Below, piece by piece: positions 1-11,748 of a stretch of 22,225 nucleotides of DNA (position 1 is the stretch's first letter; each line of letters begins with the position of its first letter). The notes beneath the pieces are model-generated. The model was given only the letters and a program-made list of their open reading frames with translations, ran no database searches and was not told the origin of the DNA. Origin of the DNA: Apostichopus leukothele. Taxonomy: Eukaryota; Echinodermata; Holothuroidea; Aspidochirotida; Stichopodidae. The stretch spans positions 1,358,082 to 1,380,306 of the forward strand of contig JAAAKB020000024.1 of the NCBI GenBank assembly GCA_010014835.2. Direction: 5' to 3'. Both the position numbers and the translations under genes were made by a program.

Positions 1-53
1 CTCCTCCTCTTCCCTCCTCCCCCTCCTCATCCTCATCCCAATCCTGATCCCCA
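1..53. repeat. Polypyrimidine (CTC/CCT) low-complexity tract
   Basis: The window opens in a nearly pure C/T stretch of degenerate CTC and CCT units, continuing off the left edge. No gene signal accompanies it. A simple-repeat call is all that is supported. Confidence 0.75.
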
Positions 54-3000
54 TTGCACTGTAGGCTGGAAGTTTATGTGTAAACTGACACTTTATGTTC
101 ACAGAAGGAAGGGTGAACTCCAGCGCATGATATAAAAGTTCATTCAACATTCATCCTGTTTTTGGTGGGAAGGATGCGTTCAAGTTTCCTTCTCTTATTG
201 CCAAGATTAAAAGAGTCATAACTGTCCAATTTCTCCCTTGGAGGTATGATTCTGGTGCTCAATAATACAACTGTCAATCTGAGACTAGGCTATATTCCCT
301 TAAGTTTGCAAAGGTTTGTCTTTGCCGAAAAGTGCACGACCACAGAGCTATGAGATAAGAGCAGGTCAATGTCCCCCCAGTCTGAGCGGTTTGCTCACTA
401 TTAACCTGGGTGTTAGGACAGTACATTTGAATCTTCCACTACAGTGCAACAGTTACCATGGAGTTGAAAGACTACCCCAAACCAACTGATCCTTTAGCAG
501 GCTAACAATAGCACACATTTGGAATCTTAATTGTTAGCTCCAACGTGATTAGTACACGGTACGGCTGTCTTATCTCTTAAGCTTCGGCAAGTTCAGTTAG
601 AAGTCCAAAATGGGAGTGTATTTATTTTTTTTTGCTTTTGGAACGAGCATGGTTTTCTGATCTGCATAAACTACAGAACTTTAACATACTTTGACGGAAG
701 AAGGCTAGATTTGGAGTTGCACAGAAGCTAATTCGGACAGACACACAGTAGTGTTGTCGCACACTACTACCGTTGTGGGTGGGAGAGTACAAGCCACATC
801 TCAGGCAAATAACATTCCTATGTATACTTAGACTGTACATATACATACATACATATCCTGTACATATACATATATATACAAAGCATGTACAATATTGAGA
901 GGTACCAAAGAAAAAAAGAAAGAAAAAAAACTGGAATATAGGCTCTCAAAATAAACTAGCTATACTAATAAAACCCTTCCAAAAGTCAGGCGCCTCACAT
1001 GGTATTTATTTTTGTAATATCAGTTGCTTTCAAGTTGTGTATTTTATGGGGCTAAGATTACAATACAAGTAAAAGACAAACTTTTAAGGATGACATGGTT
1101 GGGATACCCTCATGAATACAACCAAGAATGTCGGTAAACTGGGCTTAAATGGTTCATTTAGTTCCCTATAGATCGAGTCAAAGGGAGTGTTCTTACCATA
1201 CAATAGAGGGTAAATCATTGTAGCCTGGTACCAGCAATCAGCACAGGCTGAGGGGTGGTGAACCTGTTCGATCAACAGGAAACATCAATATCTGTCAACA
1301 ACAAAAGCCACTCGCGTACAGTACAGTACATGGTTAATGAATTTTAATGAAATTTGATGTCAGTTTTTCTTGGGTGTTATTTGTGTTTTTCAGGAATTTA
1401 AAATGAATTTTTCGAATAATCGGTGGGTTATCATTTTGAGAACATCCCAGATGCCTCTTTCACCGAAATGAATGGTCATATATAATAATCAATGATAGTT
1501 AAATACAGCCACATGATTGTTTGTATTATTGGGGGGTGGCGGGAAGGGGGGCAGGAGTACTAGAACATGTTTTTCTGTGAACCAGGCCAAAGAGAATATT
1601 GGCAATTCTTTGAAAGGGTTCATAACCCATCATCACACCAAGCAGTGATGAGACACAGTCACCGATCTAACAGTGTGCTCAATCAAGAAACCTGGTGGAT
1701 TTTATATTGCAGTCCTTGCAACGTTACCACCCTCTGCGCCACTAACTATGTTGATAAGGAGACCGTGCCAGTGACTGTGGATAACAAGCCCCAAGGCTAC
1801 ATTATGGGACTGAAACTGGGAAAGAAAATCCACAGGAGTGAAATTTCATGGCTGCTCTTACATATATATAATATCCAGGGTAAAACATGTTGTTTAGCTT
1901 GGTGGCATTGATCGTTAATACCTCTTTCTTGGAGACATTTCATGTGCAAAATTGAAATTTTAGGTCATTATAATTAAGATGCGTGTGTGCCTTCTTGTGG
2001 TAGTACTTCAGCTTTGGCTAGATTTGATTAGATTGCTGCGTTAGTGCTCTGGCTCTCTCTCTCTCGTTCCTGGAATTGGTATTAATCATGTTTGGCGTGA
2101 GCACCTGTTATTACGTTCAATTACCGCTTACCCATAGTTGAGTGGCGCAACATACAGATAACAGCTATGTACACTGTACTACAACCACGGCTAGCCGTGC
2201 TGAAACTTCAGATTTGTATCCTTAGTGTCAATGACCAGCATGAATAACTCCTGACAGTGTCTGTAATACGCACGAATAAAAGTATACCCACGGAGCCTAT
2301 TACTGCAAGGTTCACTGAACACCAGCTAGAAATGTTTCTATTCCTTCTATAACTGACATCTTCCTGCTTGCGATTCATGATTGGCAGAGTGCAGTCACAT
2401 TGCAGGCAGAAAGAGATCAGTTCTAAGATGAGGATATTTCATTGGGGTTTGATGATGGCTTAATGCATATTGGTGAAGTCTTTAAACAGATATTGATGGT
2501 TTAATTTTCGGCTGACGAGTCAGTAAAATCTCAATTTTGTGTGAGATTTTGAAGTTACCAAAAAAAAAGTCCAAAAACAAGCCCAAAACCAAACAAACAA
2601 ACAAAACATGAAGTTAAACTACAATGAGTTTGGACATTGGAAGCAATAGCATACTATGCTATATTTTACTTTGTTGGATCTGTGCGGTGGTAGTTTTGCT
2701 CAACTATCAAACCTTGGTTGTTTAATATTCACTGTAAGGAGCTGACATTATTAAACCAAACAATGGCATGTGTCCCTTTAAATACTGCAGTGTATTTCTT
2801 TACTCATTGTTATGGTATTTACTGCTTTTTGAGTTGACTAAGTACTGCGGGCCGGCGGGTGCATTTGTCAAGAACCAGAATGTGGTGCCTGCTATTGTGA
2901 GGTATTGTCTTGGGTTGTAAACTGGGTTTAGCTTCTCAGGTAAATAGTTTAATAATGTCCAGTAGGTGTCCAGATGAACATCTACATCAATGGTTGGCAG

Positions 3001-3734
3001 CAGGCTACTAAAACAATTGGTCGGTTTACATTTCATAGTTATGACATTGTTGTGAAGTGAAGGGGAGGTGATGGGGGAGGGGGCCTGCTACCCTCCCAAA
3101 TAGTCAAACCTGCTTACCATCTCATTTGACAAATAAAGAGACTCGCCACTTGAGAGGGTTGAACATTACTTTCACCTGTAGTTGTTTTAATGACAAACAG
3201 CAGAGGAGTTCAATAGTTTTGGCAGATCTTGATCCTGGGAGGCTGGACCGGTGGCACAGCTATCATTGTAAACTGGTTTGAAACTCTCAACCACAGGCAC
3301 TCCCAACCGTGTGGTAAATTTGTAAAATATATATATATAGGCTCCCAACCCACTCCCCAATTACACCTTGTTACACTAAATAAAGTACCAGTTGGACTAA
3401 GTCAACAGTTTTCATTGCTCAATCAATTTGTGATTTAAAACTTTTTGATTTAAATCAGAAAGGAAATGCATGGATCAAATTTCTTTTGAGCTAAGTGGTT
3501 TGTAGATTTAACAACCTTGTGTGAACACTTTGCAGAAGAGTTAGTACAAACTTGACCCGCTTCTAAGATTTTATTTAAAACATTACTTTTTTATTATATT
3601 TTCTGCACTGTTGAAAGACCTAACTAGGTTGATTCCCAAATTGACCTCTTTGTCCCCAAAACCCCATTCCACAAATTCCCCAAAAAATGCAGTTATGTTC
3701 TTTTTGTTAAAGTCCTCATGGCAAGAAAGCTTCG
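54..3734. other. Non-coding stretch, no supported gene
   Basis: I see no recognisable protein domain, RNA gene or transposon end here. Simple sequence includes a TACATA/TATA patch at 836-880, a CT run at 2052-2065, and an A-rich CAAA tract at 2558-2608. The longest ATG-started reading frame is 1567-1911 (plus, 114 codons). It resembles no family I know and lacks supporting splice or repeat structure. The stretch is intergenic or, if the Smad6/7 gene extends leftward, intronic. Confidence 0.6.
836..880. repeat. TACATA/TATA microsatellite
   Basis: Degenerate runs of TACA and TATA are interrupted near the middle by a CCTG. Simple repeat with no coding potential. Confidence 0.7.
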
Positions 3735-3864
3735 GGCCTCCTAATAAGCTACTGTTGCAACAAGTTCGGACCTAGTTGCCCTTAGTAGTGGATATAGTAC
3801 AGGCCTCCTAATAGCTACTGTTGCAATAAGGTTGGACCTAGTTGCCCTTAGTCAATATAGTACT
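3735..3864. repeat. Imperfect tandem duplication, two ~65-bp units
   Basis: Two adjacent units begin GGCCTCCTAAT and both contain the strings GCTACTGTTGCAA and GGACCTAGTTGCCCTTAGT. They start 67 bp apart (3735 and 3802). The second unit has small indels and substitutions, so the duplication is not brand new. No terminal inverted repeats or coding potential. Confidence 0.85.
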
Positions 3865-4712
3865 ATTGTAGTTTACAACTTGGAATAATGCTGTACCTTA
3901 ACTTCCATGCAACAAATTTTCAGCTCTTTTGGGTTTTCCTCATTCATGCTGTGTACACAATTTATACCCCCAGATTAACCACATTTCAAAGCAGTAATTT
4001 GTCATGTGTTTACAATTTACAAAATTATTAGTGACCGTTAATCAGTCAGACAAAATCGAGAAACTTCGTAATAACTTCCCAGAGCGTGTACCATTTCAAC
4101 ATCCCATTATTTAATGTGTACCATCTACAGTTAAGTTAGATCATGGAGACCAGCTTGTAGGTTATATTTCTGAAATTCTGAATAAATTTCCTTTTGCTAA
4201 TTTCTTTATATTAAAGCTGCTCGTGTTACTTTTCACTTACTACCAAGATTCATTTTCGGCATTTTCTGGTTCGTTAACAATTTCACGCATAATAGGAATT
4301 TCAGTTCAGCCCTCCAGCGTTGTTAAAATGAGTTTGTTTTCCATCTACTTGCCTTTAAGAGTTTCCTGTGTACTCTCTGCCCTTGACCAATGCAACACTG
4401 CCTTCAACACTGTGTACCTATGTGACGGGCCTTTGGGCAAAATTGATGCAGCAAGTGTAGTGCATAATATTTTGTTTTCTCTCATCTCTCTCTCTCTCTC
4501 ATCTAAAAGGTATATATGCATACACTGTACTATGGAGGCGCACAAGTAGGCAATATGCTTAGGATGGGAAGTCTCCCGAGACAATGCCGGGATTGAATGA
4601 AGGCAGTGTTTGATGGGAAAGGTCATAAAACGGTGTGCTTCAAATCATCAGATTTCAAAAATGAAGAGCTTTTCAATTTGCTTTGGAAAGGCAGAAGAGA
4701 AAAAATGAATCA

Positions 4713-4821
4713 ACAGTAAAGCCCTTCTGGCTGATTAGTATTGCCTTCTACAGTAAAGCCCTTCTGGCTGATTAGTATTGCCTTCTACAGTAAAGCCCTT
4801 CTGGCTGATTAGTATTGCCTT
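4713..4821. repeat. 37-bp minisatellite, three near-identical copies
   Basis: Units start with ACAGTAAAGCCC at 4713, 4750 and 4787 and end with AGTATTGCCTT. I see no differences between copies; the last is about two bases short. Perfect identity implies a recent expansion or active homogenisation, so copy number probably varies between individuals. Confidence 0.95.
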
Positions 4822-5093
4822 AGTATTGGAAAAAAATAAATAAAAAAGTCCGCCCTTAGTTTACACTGAAGGTGTCAACAATCGCTGTTTTCGTCCGTTG
4901 TGGAAATCTAAACTTTTGGAAGAATTTACTGTATATTATCATCTAAACATTGTATGAATGAGGAAATGGCTTAGGTGTATAAAGGCAAAAGTAACTTTCA
5001 AAAGTGATGTGTTATTCAGAAAACCTGAATAATCTGTGCATATTATCAGACTTTTGGTGCTTTCCAAAGCTCCTCTTCTTTGAAACTTCAGTG

Positions 5094-5119
5094 TGCAGCT
5101 TGCAGCTTGCAGCCTGCAG
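5094..5119. repeat. 7-bp TGCAGCT tandem repeat, ~3.7 copies
   Basis: TGCAGCT occurs twice, then TGCAGCC, then TGCAG. It is short, GC-rich relative to its surroundings and non-coding as far as can be seen. Confidence 0.8.
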
Positions 5120-8100
5120 TGGATTTAATAGTGGATGTTGACCCCGAGGTTTTGTACCCGTAGTATTGTTCACAAGTGTAATGTACAGTACTAGCTGCTA
5201 TGGAGAAGAAGGGGGAGAGGCAGGGGAAGGGATGGCTGTCTGCTTCTGACAATTAATGTTTGAACCACAATACATACAACTGCAAGACTGTTCAAAACTG
5301 TTACTAGGTTTACTCTGCTTACATGTGACACTTTGGACACAGTTTAAATTGAAGAAGGACCAACCATCTGAAAGATCTGCAATAGTTTTGACTGGACAAA
5401 TTGAGAATGACAGTTTTTTGTGTGGTTTTATACATAATCTTGATCAGCTTTTCTTCAATAATTCCTGTTTAGAAATGTCCTAAACAATGGAACATCATTG
5501 AAAAAAATGTAAAAATGTGAGACAATATTCATCGGGGAACAAATTATGCTATGTCATGTTGGGCCACATTGTCGCATTTGAAGATAAACTTTTCAGTAGA
5601 CTAATAGTGTGCCCCTTCTCGTATATAATCGGCACAAGAGTTGGTACGTTGTAGGCTTGTAGCCATGACTAGAATGGTATGCGAAGTGTTTGCTGCGAAA
5701 GAAGTGTAAATCTCTTGTTATCATGTCTAAACCATAGCACAAACATGTAACACGTTTACTGTGTAAGCAGTAGTTACCTACACAAGTTGTGTGAGTTGCT
5801 GCTGTACCTGTTTCATTGAAGGGTGGTAGTGTAGGTGCATTGTCATGTCTTCACCCCCTTTTCAAAAAACTCCCTTCATCTTGCTCTGTCTAATACTTTG
5901 CCGAACAGCAGGATATTTCTTTTGAAGTTTTTGGCAAAGTTAAATACCGCAACAAATTGTTACGCCTGAAAGGATTAACCCTTTCCAGTACAATTGTTGT
6001 GTACTGCTTGGAAACTCAGAAACCTGTAGGGAAGGAATGTAAAAGAACAATGTTTGTTTGAACTATCTTTTCATCAACTGAAAACTTTGTTCATAGTGCT
6101 CTGTGTCCACTTGAACAGATTTCATGCAATTAGGAAAGACCACTGGAAAAATCTCATGTTTTGATTAACAGTAACCCTATCTGAGCCTGCAAAAAAAAGT
6201 TCTCTCTCTCACTCTCACTGGCTTAGAGCTTCAGTAGTTGCAGGGAGAGATTAAGCTACACTAACACAAGAGAGAACCCTCTTACTCCCTAAAGCAACAT
6301 AACTGTGGGTTTAAATTTGTGAGGAAGGAAGAAGAAGAAAAGCTGAATCTTGGGGTAAATTTCCAAGGTTAAATCGAGGCAGGATCAATGGTAACATCAA
6401 CAAGACAGAACACTGACCTTGTCTGGTTAACTAATGGGAAGAGTATTCTCTTTCCTCGTGGTAAACCTTGTGAATCAACCAAGTCAACATGCTTCTTTCT
6501 TCTGGAAGCAGGCAGGACCGTTGACCCTGCAGTAATAAACATTCTCAGGTTTAACATAAGGGTCAGTTAGTCTTTAGCCATGGGTCATTTAGCTTGTATT
6601 TACTTCATTAGTGTTCTCCACAACACTTATTATATACCCAAAACTAAGACCAACCACTATTCACTAGAAAACTTACCATTTTACACACAGGCAGCTTTTC
6701 TAATTTGTGTGAATACAGTGTGTCTTGTCAGTACGCCATTACCTGAACAGTAGCAGTACTATGCAACTCTGGTGTTCCTAGAGATGGTGTTCCTAAATGT
6801 CAAGTTTCACACCTTCAAACTATTATTAACTGACACATTTTGCCAAATAAGAAAAGAAATTAAATTGGGAAACTTAAAGAAAAACAAAATATTTGGGACC
6901 ACAGTTCTAAGGGCGAATTTGCTTATTCTGAAACTGTGTTGAAAATAGAGAAAACTGTATGGCATTATATATGAGAAATGTTTGCTTAAAAATAGCCTTT
7001 ATTCCACTCCTAGAGTGCTTACCTGTCTCTATAACATGTATGCACTTGAATCAACCGAGCCTACAAAAGTTGGTAACGTAACCAAAAAGTTGGTAACATT
7101 TAATCACTGCAGCATACGTCGTTGTCATAGAGAGGAGTAGGTATCGGTTGTATTTAAGTACCCAGACTACAGTGGAAAATTTTGTGGGTATTTGTTTAAA
7201 CGACACTGTGTAATTATACAAGAACTGCCCATGTCAGTCAAGTTGCCGTCGTCATCAAATTCTCGTTAGGTTCAACCATATTCAGGTAACTCTTGAACTT
7301 CAATAATTATATCTTTAAAAATTTAAGTATCAAATAATCTAGAAATGATTATATTTATTAGTCGACTGTTATTATTTGTCTGATAGTGAAAATGTAGACT
7401 TTGCTCTCTAAAAGATAAAAGCATCATGCCTTGTGTGTGTGTTTTAAAGAAGAAGCTAATAATGGGCTAAGATCTATAGCACCCCTGTGATGTGAAGCAT
7501 GTATGTAATATGGGTAGGTATTTATAAACTGGGTTACGTGTGGCCCTAGGTTTGATTCCATTCCAAAGGCAAATCGAATCTATTTGACCGTGACCGCATG
7601 TGAATGTTGGTGTGTGTGTTCCACTTTTGGTCTTTAAAGGGTGAATAAACTTTGTATTTGATGTGTGGATGCATCAATATACAGGTTGAACTGCAAAACT
7701 TTGAAGCTTTGGTGAACCTTGCGATTGGTATATAGATCCACCTTAGGACAGAAATCCTATTGTTTTGTAGAGGTCAGTGATCATTTAAGGTCAACAGAGG
7801 TCAATGTCTGAAACCTTGTACAAGTAACATGAAGAACAGAGCATGGATAGATGATTGCATAGCCCTTCGTCCTGGAGATCTACGTGTGTTTATAAATTGG
7901 TACAGTGCTCCAAATTCTCGAGTTATCAACCCTTTTTATCCAATGTGAAATGCGGATCTAAACGTTTGGGAACTATACCTCCATCATTCAAGGTGCAATG
8001 TTGGCTGTAATAGAGTATTTTTACATCTTCAAAGCTGTAGCTGTGGAGTATGGTAGTCCACTCGAATCCATGTAGTAAATTCAATGCAAAGCGCCGCTTT

Positions 8101-9724
8101 AAAGAAAACTTTTGGCACAGAGCTCAGAAAGCTTGCCTACTTGTTTTCTTGCCTGATTTTTAAACCAATAAATTGTGCTGAAACTGATAAATCTCTCTCT
8201 ACGTTACAGCATATGTCAGAAGTGTGAAAACAACTAGACTGGGTAGCAAACTCCCAATTGTATTAAAATAAGGCTTTGAGGAGTCTTGTTTTCCCCCTAT
8301 TTTGCCAGCAGAAGTTATTCTCACAGCCAGGGCTGCCATATATTTATTGTTCAGCTTCACCTGTTATATTTGAAGTCAAATGTGTAGGCTAGTCTTGATG
8401 AGTGGAAACAGATGGTATACTCCAGAGATGGCTGGCATGGCTTCATGGAGCAAAATAGGATGACATTTGGTATTACCCTTCAGCCATCATAAATACTCGG
8501 AGTTGTTTGTAACTATAATTTATCCATGGGAACATGGACTACAGGATCAACTCGGGAGCTCGGGGGGAATTTGGGGAGATTTTATTTGCAAATATGTTAT
8601 ATAGTCAGTCCCCTTAGTTACAGAGAAACTGGCACACAGCATAACAGTGATAAGCCAGACATACCAGTTGCAGTACTGTTGGTGTTCGTTTGACAATGAG
8701 ATCTCTTAATGTATAATCTCTAATACACACACAATTAGCGAGGACTTGTAACTGACTATTCCAATGGACTGTACCTGTGTCAAAGTCTAGCGGGGATTGG
8801 GACAAGTAGCACTCTTTAGAGTAACTCTGATGAGCTTATCCAAAGAATTCCCAACTTGAAAAAGGTAATTGTGAACATTTAAACAGGTCTATAAATCTAT
8901 AAAGCTTGAGAGGGGATGACGGCAAGTTATGAATTAGCCAGACAAATTTGTTGGAAACGAGATTCTTTAATCCGTTTATAAACGAAGTACTTGAATGATA
9001 AGTCAGCACACTGTGGCAGGAGGTGGAGTGAACTGTCAGGGAAGTGTATGAATAAAAAGAGTGTATATAAATATTAAATATATTGAACTTTCCATCAAAA
9101 TCCCTCCCAATTTAGTGGTCTTTAAAGTCTAACATTGAGTGGTGACATATTGGTTGATACACAAATATAAATGCACAAGAAGTGTGTCTACTACGTTGAA
9201 ACATCATTGCAAAATCAATGTCTTTCAAAACAGCTTTCTCTCTCCTGACTCTACTTGTGGATTTCAAGGCTCTTTTGAAAATCTCCTGTCATAAACAGTT
9301 TCTTTTCCCAAGAAAATCCTCCTCAAAGGAGGAGGAGAAGGGATCTGTGTATTGTCAAAGTCTGGTGGCTATTCTCTGGTTCATAAAGGGCTTTAAATTG
9401 TCAGTGGAGAAGTTTGTTCTGTTGTGTGTTCCTTGGTAAATCCTGTGGTTAACCATAGAACTTGGCCTTACAATCACACTGGCTCAAGTACTAACATAAC
9501 TATGGTGGGGTTTTTATTTGTGGTCAGATATGAGCTGCCATTGCCTGAAGAGCCCTGCAGTACAAATCCATTGCACTTTGTGAGTAATGGGTTATCTCCA
9601 GAGAAATGAAGTTTTCTTGAAAGTAGAGAGAGAAATATGCAAAATTAACCTTTCCCTCCCCCCCTCCCCTCATTTGAATGAATCTTAACTAGCCAACTTG
9701 ATATATGTGACACAGAAAACAAAG

Positions 9725-9793
9725 GCACCCTTGTGGAGCCATGGAACTACAGATTTATGCACCCTTGTGGAGCCATGGAACTACAGATTTATG
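9725..9793. repeat. 34-bp perfect tandem duplication
   Basis: The unit starting GCACCCTTGTGGAGCC occurs at 9725 and again at 9759 without a mismatch. It contains the string GCCATGGAAC. A recent local duplication; no function evident. Confidence 0.95.
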
Positions 9794-10951
9794 TAGCTTT
9801 AGATCATAGGCAACTCTTAGAACCTTATCGTAGGGAAGAAGTAAATTCTTCTACTGTTGAACTTTGCAGTATATTTTCATCTATTAAATACAAGTAGAGC
9901 TGTATGTTGAAGGGGGTTTGGGATGGACAAGTTATCACAAATTACCATACCCAATTACATTATAATTGGTACAACTCTCAAGATACACACACAAATAGAT
10001 ATATATTTTCTTCTCTCACCAAATGAATGTCATAATAAATTTTATGACGGCAATGAATGATTCCATCCAATTGAAAAACTTGTTTGAAAGTTTGCAGAAT
10101 TTTAATATTTCCCTTCATTACTTAAATCCAATGTTAATAAAGTCAAGCTGGTGAACTGAATATTTTTATGGACATTTTGGTATCAAATCATATCATAAGA
10201 TATACTCATATTTAAATGAACAGTATTTAAGCATACTTTAAATATGTAAACTTTATTTTTTTTAAAATAATGCATAACTTCCTAATTTTGGGGTCTTCAT
10301 TTTCATCTAAAAGTAAAAAACTTTTCAGATACTAATAATAATGATAATAATGGATTCATTGCTAAAGGCAATATCAGCGGTTGGTAACCCTTTTTTGCCC
10401 CTTTTTATTCTATTTTGTTTTTAGAAAGAGAAAAAAATGCATTAAAGCCAGATCATTAGGGATGTTTTTAGCAGAATTTTGTGATTTTACCACACAAGCA
10501 GTGCACGTAGGACAAAGTGCCACCATGCACGCACGCATACACAATGACCAAATTCATACTTGGCTGCTGTGTACATTACTGATAAACAGTGGAGAGAATA
10601 TGATGGCTTCAATAATCTGCTGACTGTCCCCGGCCTAGTGCCACAGCTTAATATAAATGACTTCAAAATGTGCCTTGGAGGTTTTGTGACACGCAAATAC
10701 ATTTTCAGGAGTATTTGGCTTTGAGAGTGGGAAGAGGTCATATCATTCATCCAGGACAGACTTTGTGTCTCCCTTGAGTTGGTCTTTGAAGAGGATAGGT
10801 CAAGAGAGGGGTGAGCCGAAAAGTGAAGGGGAGAAATAGATTGATAGGAGGAACTGGATTGATGGTAACAAACTTGAAGGAGTAGAATCCATTCCTGACA
10901 AATCCCATGACAATAAATCCAGGCTTATGGCACCAAGTATCTGTGTGTATG

Positions 10952-10974
10952 TATATATATATATATATATATAT
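10952..10974. repeat. (TA)n microsatellite abutting the gap
   Basis: Uninterrupted TA dinucleotides run directly into the Ns, preceded by TGTGTGTATG. The repeat is the likely reason the assembly broke here, so its true length is unknown. Confidence 0.95.
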
Positions 10975-11074
10975 NNNNNNNNNNNNNNNNNNNNNNNNNN
11001 NNNNNNNNNNNNNNNNNNNNNNNNNNNNNNNNNNNNNNNNNNNNNNNNNNNNNNNNNNNNNNNNNNNNNNNNNN
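10975..11074. other. Assembly gap, exactly 100 N
   Basis: A run of 100 N, a conventional length for a gap of unknown size. Distances across it should not be trusted, and short exons could be hidden in it. Confidence 0.99.
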
Positions 11075-11292
11075 AAACTGCATCAATAGATAAATGCATA
11101 AAGACTAGAAGAACTCATCTATTTTAAGTTTAGAGCTATCTTCTCTACCAGCAGATTATAAAGTTTTAAGAATCTAATGATATGTGGTTTATAATCAACA
11201 TTTTGAGTTGACCGAAATTTTCTTCTTTGTTTTTTAAATCGAGATTTAAATCAATAATTCAAATTGGCCAAGCTTGAGTGAAATGCCAGTCT

Positions 11293-11544
11293 TTACTCAT
11301 CGGACAAAAGCTTTGCTCTGCTTAAATCTGAAGGAGGGTTGATTTCATTCCTGGAAAATGCGATAAAAGTGTTGTAACTCACAGTTTCCATTTCATCTGG
11401 ATAAGTTGTTCCAGGTTGTTCCGTCTCTGTACCATCTTCAGGTGGTGGTGGGCCAGCTGGAGGAGCGTCTAGTGATTTAACAGTGACCAACACAGAAGCT
11501 AGCACAAACAACAAACAGGTCAATGACCTCATTGAAATCTTCAT
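11293..11544 (-). CDS. Small secreted protein or first coding exon, unrecognised
   Basis: The frame encodes 83 residues from an ATG at 11544. The frame is open a little further 5', but only through a GTG, so this ATG is the sensible start. Residues 1-24 look like a signal peptide: basic Lys2 and Arg6, a Leu/Val-rich core at 8-22, and a Val-Lys-Ser end suiting cleavage before Leu25. The mature part (about 59 residues) is acidic and starts with a proline cluster (28-35) and a Glu/Thr stretch. It has no cysteine, no dibasic site and no Gly-Lys/Arg amidation signal, so it is not a typical neuropeptide precursor. The end is ambiguous: TAA closes the frame, but GATGA|GTAAAG at the same place is a fair splice donor, so more exons may follow at lower coordinates. 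I do not recognise the family. Signal peptide, proline cluster and nearby splice signals together argue it is real. Confidence 0.5.
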   Translation of the reverse strand: MKISMRSLTCLLFVLASVLVTVKSLDAPPAGPPPPEDGTETEQPGTTYPDEMETVSYNTFIAFSRNEINPPSDLSRAKLLSDE

Positions 11545-11611
11545 CTTTGACACTTTCCTGTACTTTACTGATTAAAAAATATAATCTGCAAAAAACATTT
11601 CCGTCAAAAAC
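11545..11611 (-). other. Probable 5' UTR part of the exon, with splice acceptor
   Basis: Reading the minus strand, a long T-rich tract ending TTGTTCTTTCAG meets the exon at 11611, a strong 3' splice site 67 bases before the ATG. A second possible acceptor (TTTTTTGCAG) would start the exon at 11585. Between the two lies an upstream ATG opening a tiny out-of-frame ORF, removed if the second acceptor is used. The call depends on the downstream ORF being a real gene. Confidence 0.45.
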
Positions 11612-11713
11612 CTGAAAGAACAAAACAAGAAAAAAGTCAAACAGTTACTGAAAGTGATGATAAACGCTATAATCGTGTGCGTTACCAAAGTAGTATTATG
11701 ATAGTACTGTACT

Positions 11714-11748
11714 TAGTGTTGCCAGTTTGGCGTTTTTGATATGCCAAA
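11714..11748. repeat. hAT-like single terminus with short hairpin
   Basis: TAGTGTTGCCAG at 11714 looks like a hAT-superfamily end (TAG/CAG-N-G-N-TG pattern). It is followed by inverted TTTGGC (11726-11731) and GCCAAA (11743-11748). I found no matching opposite end, so this is at most a fragment of a non-autonomous element. Confidence 0.25.

Larger units (their letters stand above)
3865..9724. other. Non-coding stretch with minor tandem repeats, no supported gene
   Basis: Apart from the 37-bp minisatellite at 4713 and a 7-bp repeat at 5094, only simple sequence stands out, such as a TC run at 4485-4500. Open frames are all under 110 codons, several overlap on opposite strands, and none shows a known motif. 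A string GGTTTGATTCC near 7550 resembles a tRNA B box, but I could not fold a tRNA or find a matching A box. The stretch is intergenic or intronic. Confidence 0.6.
9794..11292. other. Non-coding stretch around an assembly gap, no supported gene
   Basis: AT-rich sequence with an ATAATAATGATAATAATGG patch near 10333 and a TA microsatellite running into the gap. The last part (11075-11292) would be 3' UTR or intron of the minus-strand secreted-protein gene. I found no AATAAA for that strand between 11292 and the gap. The first minus-strand AATAAA candidates lie much further on, at 10404-10409 and 10252-10257. Confidence 0.55.

Noticed and set aside
1255-1285. CCTGT-TCGATCA-ACAGG, which resembles a tRNA T-arm
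   Set aside because: The loop lacks the invariant TTC order, and no acceptor, D or anticodon stem could be placed around it.
1567-1911. Plus-strand 114-codon ATG frame, the longest ATG-started frame after the Smad exon
   Set aside because: No recognisable motif, no signal peptide or domain, and no splice or promoter context. A frame of this length is expected by chance in 22 kb.
2800-3036. Minus-strand 78-codon frame with a protein-like look
   Set aside because: No family resemblance, signal peptide or splice context; kept out as a likely chance frame.
6369-6570. Frames open on both strands over the same ~190 bp, with a weak CAGGATCAATGGT / reverse-complement CAGGGTCAACGGT pair
   Set aside because: Opposed open frames are typical of chance, and the inverted pair has mismatches and no target duplication, so neither a gene nor a MITE is supported.
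7545-7640. Possible tRNA-derived SINE: GGTTTGATTCC resembles a Pol III B box
   Set aside because: The flanking bases do not pair as a T-arm, no A box lies at the right distance, and no A-rich or simple-repeat tail is present.
8325-8340. CAGGGCTGCCA, a hAT-like end string
   Set aside because: No matching inverted end or target duplication nearby; an 11-base resemblance alone is not enough.
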